Assembly (NCBI GenBank): GCA_033439795.1
Contig: JAUTDP010000006.1
Location: 1,798,001 to 1,862,000 of the forward strand
DNA from: Sordaria brevicollis
Lineage: Eukaryota; Ascomycota; Sordariomycetes; Sordariales; Sordariaceae
Reading direction: 5' to 3'
Length of the DNA stretch: 64,000 nucleotides
Below, in pieces: positions 57,458 to 64,000 of the stretch (its first letter is position 1; every line of letters begins with the position of its first letter). Both the position numbers and the translations under genes were made by a program. The notes beneath the pieces were generated by a model. That model ran no database searches, had not been told where the DNA came from, and saw nothing but the letters and a program-made list of their open reading frames with translations.

Positions 57458-58639
57458 AGGGCACCGGTGGGAACCGGGATCGTGTCGGGATAAGGACAGG
57501 AGGAAGGGAGAGACGAAATGGTTTGATTAGGTGTAAGGATGGAAGGTGTTGATAACGTAGGTTTGCATGTCTGGATACCCCCTTTTTACTTTCCACTTCT
57601 CGGCTCTTGCTTGGGCTTGTTGCTTTCTCTTGACATTCTGGGTTTGGATAGCTCTTGCTGGCTCTCGCTTCAAGAACTTGTGGGGTTATCCTTCTTGTTA
57701 GAAGAAGGTCATGGTTGCTCTTTGATGGTGGCTACTTGCCGTTCCTTTGGCGTTCTACATCAGTGTCTTACTCACCTTCTGTAGGAATACATTGTATGTT
57801 ATGTCAACTTCCTTCACGATGTTCAATCCTATCGCAAGCCATGTTCTCTTTCCTCGCGCGATGGCTTTCCCTTCCTTCAAAAGCTCACTTATCACTCGGT
57901 CCAGGCGCACAAAGTCTATGACGACTACTCTACGCTCTGACATTCTTGGCTTTTTGCTCGTGGTTGCTCGCAGAGACCCTGTGATGTTCTCGAGCCTCTG
58001 GACCCTCATTCCGGGAGCTGTGGAGAGGCCAGTCGTCATTGCCATTCCCATTGACAAACCACACCGTGCCTTCCCCAAATTTCCGAGAGCTCCTGATACC
58101 TCCAAGCTCAGCTCCAAGCTCAACTTCCAGATGCTCACCATGGTCTGTCCACCTTGCCCAAATCCATGCCCGCTCTTACCTGTCTTTCTCCTCTTTCCCA
58201 TCATCCAACCCATGAACCTTTCCACTAAGTAACACCAACCTCTCCTCCTCCAACTGAACTTACGTCACACTCGCCACTACCCCAACCTTTCCTTCCTGTC
58301 CTCATCCTTCCCATTATCGTTTCCCATCCGAAGTCAATCAGCCGTCCCATCATCCAGTCACCAGACCTATATAATTCTCCCATCTCCCACCCTTCACCTC
58401 TGGATCCGGATCTTCTTTCCACCCCTCCAGCGACAACCACCAGGGGTACCACACTCGCCTCAGCGCTCAACAGCTCTTAGCTCACCCAGCTCACCCACCA
58501 ACTTACCACCCACCTCCTCACTTCCTCTTACCCCCCTCACACGACTCCGATAGTCAAGCGCTCACAACTTTCAACAACCACCCACAGTCGACAAGCAGCC
58601 TTTCACCTCTTCAGTCGACTCGACAAGCAAACCATCACG
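57458..58639. other. Intergenic region upstream of the metallothionein-like gene
   Basis: About 1.18 kb. Long open frames occur on both strands at 57755-58225, each plausible in composition but without family support, so neither is called. The final 150 bases are pyrimidine-rich leader sequence. Confidence 0.35.
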
Positions 58640-59077
58640 ATGTCTGACATGGACCCGCACAAGGCCAACACCAAGGCCGACAAGGCATCCGGCGCCGCCT
58701 CCGGAACCAACAAGGGTCCGACGACCGGTTCCGCCTCTTCGGAGTCGGAGATCAAGGACAAACCGTCGACCATGGCCACACAGACCTGCAACTGTGCCAG
58801 CACCGGTAGCTGCACTTGCGCGCCGGGACAGTGTGCTTGTCCTAACTGCCCTGTGAGTTTCAACATTTTCCTCAGCATCATTATCTTTGAGTGTTCCGCG
58901 TCTTTGGTGTGCGTTTGCTGCGTGTGTTTTGGCTTTCTGACTTTGCGCTCCGCTTCGCGTGTGCCTTTGGTGATATAGTATCCTCCTTCTGGTTCCAAGA
59001 AGGAGAACGACAAGTCTGCCAAGCCCGAGGGCGAGCCCAAGGCCCATCTTGAGGCCCAGTCCGATGGTAAGCCTTGA
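58640..59077 (+). CDS. Metallothionein-like cysteine-rich protein
   Basis: Exons 58640-58852 and 58979-59077, with intron 58853-58978 (126 nt, GTGAGT..ATATAG). The product is about 103 residues. Seven cysteines at residues 50, 52, 58, 60, 65, 67 and 70 are spaced CxCx5CxCx4CxCx2C. The small Neurospora copper metallothionein has seven cysteines in the near-identical CxCx5CxCx3CxCx2C pattern, so binding of Cu(I) or a similar thiophilic metal is likely. Unlike that 26-residue protein, this one has a hydrophilic 49-residue N-terminal extension and a charged tail. The tail's SDGKP unit continues past the TGA (59075-59077) in another frame to 59204. An extra T near 59074-59075 may have truncated it. 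An alternative donor GTAAGC at 59067 could instead splice onward. Confidence 0.65.
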
Positions 59078-60494
59078 GGCCCCATCTGATGGCAAACCTG
59101 AGACACAGTCTAACGCCGATTCCGTGGCCCAGTCTGAAGGCAAACTTGAGGGCAAACTTGAGGGTGAGAGGGGCCAGGAGTGGACCATCTATGCTGAATC
59201 TTGAACCCAGTTTGTTGCCGTGATGGCGTTGGTGAGTAGGCGTGATGTGGCAGTTGACTGTTTTGCATCGCAATTTAGTCTTTTCTTTTCGACAGGTATC
59301 CAGGCTAACACTCGATTTTCCAGACCGCACGCAAGAAGGAAACTGTCTCTTGAGTTCTCCTGCACAACAACAACCACAGCAAAATGATGACGACACTCGA
59401 ACGGACGATGAGTTGATTCCCGCAACCTTTGCTTGACTTTTTGGCTTCGGACTTTCTTCACATGGCAACGAGGTGCATTTGGGCAACGGGTTGGGGGAAA
59501 CGGGATATGGGGATACATGGTGATGTGACGGTCATGGAAAACTCATGATCGGTGGAGCGCAATTTGTTTTCGTGGGACGGGCAGCGATAAATGGGTTGAT
59601 GGATGTTGGTTTCTGTTTTCGTTTTTTTCTTGTTTTTTGTCTTCAAGTTGTGTTAGTCATTAGTTTAGTGGAGGAAAGAAGGTGGTACACATGGGTACGT
59701 TAATGAACTCGGGTTTACCCCTTAATATTTGCCAAGCATTTATTGTGATTCGTTTCCTTAGCAACCACGGCATCGTGATAGCATTGTTGATTCGGACGTA
59801 ACCTTGTAACAGTACGAACGACAAACAGTGCAGATAACGAACTTGCTTGAACCCGGACTTTGGCTCTGTGCAACACGAGTCTGGGACACGTTGAAGTAAG
59901 GAGAAAGCGACTGCGCAGAAAGTTGTGTACTACAATGATTACGTCTCTGGAATTCACCAGGTTGGAAGACAATTGAAGCAGGGAAAAAGTGACTGCGCAA
60001 GAAAAATCGTGGTATCCATTCATTCAAGGAAATAATGATATATACAGGCCCGCAAAGCAGTTTACAACTTCACGGAACAATCTTGATGCTTGTTGCACCA
60101 CCAACACACAAAACCTTCATTGTGTGATATAGAAAACCCCCCTTTTTGCCTCCCTGGAGGTGTCAAAGAGTGCGTTGCGTGCAGCCCTTTTTGAAAAGTA
60201 GCAAAGAAAGCAAATTCACTTTCGCCCCAATCAATCAAAAACATTGCGGAAGTTAGATCCCTCGCCAGACTTTTTGTCGGAATTTTTACCAACAGATAGA
60301 CCCTTTTTCTTTGTCCCGGTAATGCATAAAGTTGTGTGAGAAAGAAAAAAAAAAGACAGACGCCAAAAGAGAAAGCAGTTGTTCCCATTTTTGATCAACC
60401 CATCCCCAAAGTTATCCCCTTTTTTCGTTCGATTAGATCCAAGTCACCCATTCGTAAAGCGCCATCATTCGTAAAACGAACGATATAAAACGCT
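59078..60494. other. 3' region of the metallothionein-like gene and gap before ilv2
   Basis: About 1.4 kb. The first 127 bases (to TGA 59202-59204) carry degenerate GKPE/GKLEG repeats in a shifted frame relative to the preceding gene. A CTAACACTCGATTTTCCAG-type acceptor lies near 59307-59325 and could serve an alternative last exon. Nothing else was recognised up to the ilv2 stop. Confidence 0.4.
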
Positions 60495-62769
60495 TTAGAG
60501 ACCGTGGGCACCACCGGTACGCTTGACCATCAGCTCACGACGTTTGCGGTCGCGCTCCTGGTCGAAAGTGATGAACTCGTCCAGACCACAGCCGGCAGGG
60601 ACCATGGGGAGAACGGGGACCTTCTTGTCGGTGACGACCTCGAGAAGAGCAGGGCCGTCAGACTCAATGAGCCACTTGAGACCCTCAACCACCTCCTCGG
60701 GCTTGATGATGCGCTTAGCCTGGACGCCCATGGCGTCGGCGAGCTTGACGAAGTCGGGGTTCTTTTGGTGCGTGTGCGAGTAGCGGTCGTCGTAAAAGAG
60801 GTTCTGCCACTGAGTGACCATGCCCTGCTCCTCGTTGTTGAGGACGATCACCTTGACGCCGATGTTGAACTGCGCGGCGGTAGACAGCTCGGTGAGCGTC
60901 ATGCCGAAGGAGGCGTCACCGTCAATGTCAATGACCAAGGAGTCGGGCTTGGCGACCTTGGCGCCGATGGCGGCGGGCAAGCCGAAGCCCATGGTACCCA
61001 GACCACCGGAGGTGATCATAGTGCGGGGATGGCGCCAGCGGAAGTGCTGGGCGGTCCACATCTGATGCTGGCCGACGCCGGTGGCGATGTAAGTGTTATC
61101 CTTGCGGCCCTCGGTGAGCTTGCTGAGCTCCTCGATGAGGGTCTGGGGCTTGATCAGGCCGGTGCGCTCGGCGCGCTCGTAGTCGGAGAGGGGCCACTTG
61201 GACTTCCACTCGTTGATCTGGCCGAACCACTCCTTGCGGTCGGCCATGGTCTTGGCCTCGACCTGTGGGATGAGGAGCTCGATGTTGGTGGCAACGTCAC
61301 CCTCGACGGCCTCGGTGGCCTGGACGACCTTGTTGATGTTCTTGGGAAGGATTTCGAAGTGGACGATTCCACCGCGGCCCTCGTTGGCGGCGGCCTTGGC
61401 GGCGGGAGCGAACTTGTTGAGGTTGAGGGTGACACGGTCGTCGAAACGGCCACCAAGGCAGATGATCAGATCAGCCTCCTGGACGGCCTTGTTGGCGTAG
61501 GCAGCGCCGTGCATGCCGAGCATGTGGAGGGACTTCTCATCGAGCTCGTCGAAAGCACCGAGACCGTGGAGGGTGGTGGTGACGGGGATGGAAGCCTTCT
61601 CAGCGAGCTGGCGGAGGAGCTCAGGACCGCCCTTGGACTGAACAACACCGTGACCGGCATAGATGACGGGCTTCTTGGCGATGTTGATGAGCTTGGCGAC
61701 GCGGTGGATCGAAGCATCGAGCTGCTTGCGGCTGAGCTCAATGGCGGCGCGGGAAGCAGCGCTGGGAATGGTGGGGATGGCGGTCTCGGTAGGGATGGCG
61801 CGGCGGAGGATACCAGCGGTGATATCCTTGGGAAGATCGACGAGGACGGGACCGGGTCTGCCGCTAGTGGCGATCTCGAAGGCCTCGTTGATGCGACGGG
61901 GAAGCTCGGCGACGCTCTTCACCATGACGTTCCACTTGGTGCAAGACCTGGAAATACCAATGACGTCGGCCTCCTGGAAAGCATCGGAGCCAATAGCGGT
62001 GGTGGGGACCTGGCCGGAGAAGACGACCATGGGAGTACCGTCGGCAAGGGCATCGGCCATGGGAGTGACGACGTTGGTGGCGCCGGGACCGGAGGTGACG
62101 AGGACGACACCGGGCTTGCCAGAAGCACGGGCGTAACCCTCAGCCATGTGACCAGCACCTTGTTCGTGGCGGGGGAGGACGAAGTCGAAGTGGGGAGAGT
62201 TGTAGATGGCATCGAAGACGGGGAGAATGGCACCGCCAGGATAGCCGAAGATGTGCTTGACGCCGTGTCTGAGCATCATCTCGTGGAAGATCTCACCACC
62301 AGTCTTTCCGATAAAACTGCATTTTTGGATATCTTGTTAGCCCGGCCAAACAATGGCTGGCGCATTAGCTGTAGTAACAGGACGTCAAACATACGACTCG
62401 TCCATGTCGGACTTGCGGCCGGCGAGAGGCTGAACATTGCTAGGTGTAGGCTCAGGCTGGAAGTTCTGGCTGGGAGTAGGTCTCGCCTCGCTGTGGTGGT
62501 TGCGATATGTTAGCAATTGTTGTGTGTATTTCGGTTTTGTGGTAATGAGTCACCGGTATAGGGGTTGGGGCTACTCGGGGCAAGGGATGTGTTTTTTTTT
62601 TGGAGGTATGGACATACGCGGCGGCGGTAGACTGATTCCTCGTTTGCACGGAGCGGCTTGTGAGAAGAACAGCGGCCCTCTGGGAGGCAGAGAGGGTGGT
62701 ACGCTGGGAGATCTGTTGCGCCTCAGTCAACGCCTTCAAGGCGCGAGCGGCCTGACGTGATCGGAGCAT
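60495..62769 (-). CDS. ilv2: Acetolactate synthase catalytic subunit
   Basis: Exons 62769-62618, 62490-62395 and 62316-60495, with introns of 127 nt (GTATGT, GCTAAC branch, CACAG) and 78 nt (GTATGT, CTAACAAG branch, GCAG). The product is 689 residues. The enzyme makes acetolactate and acetohydroxybutyrate for valine, leucine and isoleucine synthesis in mitochondria, using thiamine diphosphate and FAD. The first 50 residues (Arg/Ser-rich, few acids) form a mitochondrial presequence. The ThDP-activating glutamate is in LPRHEQGAGHMAEGYAR (about residue 134). The cofactor motif begins GDASFGMTL and ends with VLNNEEQGMVTQWQNLFY. Residues tied to herbicide sensitivity appear wild type (Pro in GQVPTTAIG, Trp in TQWQNL). 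Strong codon bias fits high expression. Confidence 0.95.
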
Positions 62770-64000
62770 CGCGGCCTTGTAGGAGGATATGAATATGGTG
62801 GTGGTGGTAAAGGTTGATAGAAAGGGCTGCTACACGCGGGCGGCAGGGGGGAAACCACTAGCTATGTAACAGTGACTCTTTTTGTTAGAAAGGTGGAAGT
62901 ATCGTCGGCTGAGGACGCAAGCAGCTATTAAAAATGGTGATTCCTGTAATACTAGGAAAACACCGGTGATGATGGATGGATTGATGGGATTGGCGAGGAA
63001 TGGGGAAGGAAGGAAGGGGGAGAAAGAAGAAGGACTCACAAGAAGGAAGAGGAGTGTCGGTGTTGATGAACAATGGATGATGGTCAGTGAGTGTAGCGAC
63101 TCTTTCCCACCAGCACAACTTCAGACCGAGACCGACCGGGAACCGGGAGCAATGTGAGTCGACAGCCGCTCAAAAATTTAATTCTGGCCGGCACGATAGT
63201 CATAGTGTGGGGTATTCTGGTCGCGACAGTCAGGCCGTTGTGGGGTTAGTAGGACCTATTGGGGGCGTTTCAGCCAATGGCAGGCCCCTGGATGGCTTAT
63301 TCCCGATTGCTGGCAATGTGTAGTGGCGATTTCGGAAGCAACCACTGCGGTGAACGAGCTTGTGATTGGTCTTGGGCTCTGCCGATTCCTTTGACCTTTT
63401 GGGCCATTTCTCATCTTTCCACTACGCAGAAGGCAATGGGAATTCGGCGTGGCGGTGGTGAATAGAAAAAGTCCAAAAGAAGCCTTGTTCCATCTTGAAG
63501 ACGCACTGTTTCGTCTTTGCCTTTAACAAAAAGTTACGAAACAGCCGGCTCCTTCTGACCGAGCCTCACCAAGACCCGTCATCCTTGTTTAGCTTCATCA
63601 CCTGGAGTGTATATAGCCTCCCCGGATCTCCACGCCTCTACTGTGTACTAACAAGACGGCAACTTTTGTTAATCTGAGTTGGTTCGTTGCTGTTGGGAGG
63701 ACACACACGACACTGACACAACGGGACGACCGACGGAAAGAAGGGTGCAGTTGTCCAAACTCATTCAGACGGGAGTTGGAGTCATCCAATATTGAATCCC
63801 GGCGGTGCAACCACATGCATCAGGCACGACTATGCAGGACAAGACACGGTCGAGGCCAATCACGATCGGCACCAAGAAAATCACAGGCGCGGCACTCTGC
63901 AACGGGAACGAGGCAACATTTGATGCGGTCCGATGTGTCTTTTTTTGCAAATTCGGGAATCTTGTCATGACCTCGGATGAAAGACTATGGTAAGAAGGCA
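62770..64000. other. Upstream region of ilv2 and right edge
   Basis: About 1.2 kb that should hold the ilv2 promoter. Near-matches to the CPC1 heptamer (GGACTCA near 63032 and TGAGTCG near 63156) occur, but there is no perfect copy. ORFs are short and unsupported. Confidence 0.4.

Noticed and set aside
57755..58225. Overlapping long frames on both strands upstream of the metallothionein-like gene
   Set aside because: Each is plausible in part, but neither has a recognisable domain, and they cannot be told apart by eye.
60504..62513. 669-codon plus-strand frame opposite ilv2
   Set aside because: Gly/Val/Asp/Leu-dominated mirror of strongly codon-biased ilv2; typical antisense artefact.
1..64000. 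Search for tRNA genes, CRISPR arrays and a secondary-metabolite cluster
   Set aside because: No tRNA A/B-box pair was recognised, no spaced direct repeats were seen, and only one lone acyltransferase is present without synthase or P450 neighbours.

Overview
This is nuclear DNA of a filamentous ascomycete, most likely a Sordariomycete of the Neurospora/Sordaria/Podospora type. Genes are well spaced, with small introns (mostly 54-160 nt) that carry GTRNGT donors, CTAAC/CTGAC branch points and YAG acceptors. A dispersed single 5S rRNA gene (13227-13346) with a TATA element 29 bp upstream is an arrangement known from Neurospora. No mitochondrial, viral or bacterial segment was seen.

Layout, left third (0-23 kb): a small membrane-protein gene with an in-frame stop or a 39-nt intron; a broken metzincin plus H-type lectin gene; a decayed coding relic; a very large (about 2113 aa) LamG-domain protein; the 5S gene; an ankyrin protein; a BAHD-like acyltransferase with an altered HxxxD motif; a small probably mitochondrial protein; a multi-pass membrane protein; and PPM1 (PP2A carboxyl methyltransferase).

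Middle (23-41 kb), mostly housekeeping: SPT3 (SAGA) with an exceptional 2.5 kb intron that holds a long ORF in frame with its second exon; IST1 (ESCRT-III); a CCHC zinc-knuckle/RS protein; AP-2 sigma; the mitochondrial AAA ATPase MSP1; and cystathionine beta-lyase (met-2) with a CPC1/GCN4 site upstream.

Right third (41-64 kb): an 8.6 kb gene-poor stretch holding one possible 90-residue gene and one copy of a dispersed 0.27 kb repeat whose partner lies 31 kb away; a Serinc/TMS1 membrane protein; an MCH1-type MFS transporter; the monopolin subunit Pcs1/Csm1; a metallothionein-like gene with a probable frameshifted tail; and acetolactate synthase ILV2 with a wild-type active site.

The genes are independent transcription units, not a pathway cluster. 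met-2 and ILV2 both serve amino-acid synthesis but are 20 kb apart. Four loci (536-1276, 2397-4110, the SPT3 intron ORF and 58640-59204) each carry one apparent lesion (stop, single-base indel or tiny intron). Read-level checking would separate natural decay from assembly error. All gene models are read by eye from splice signals and family resemblance; no alignment was run.
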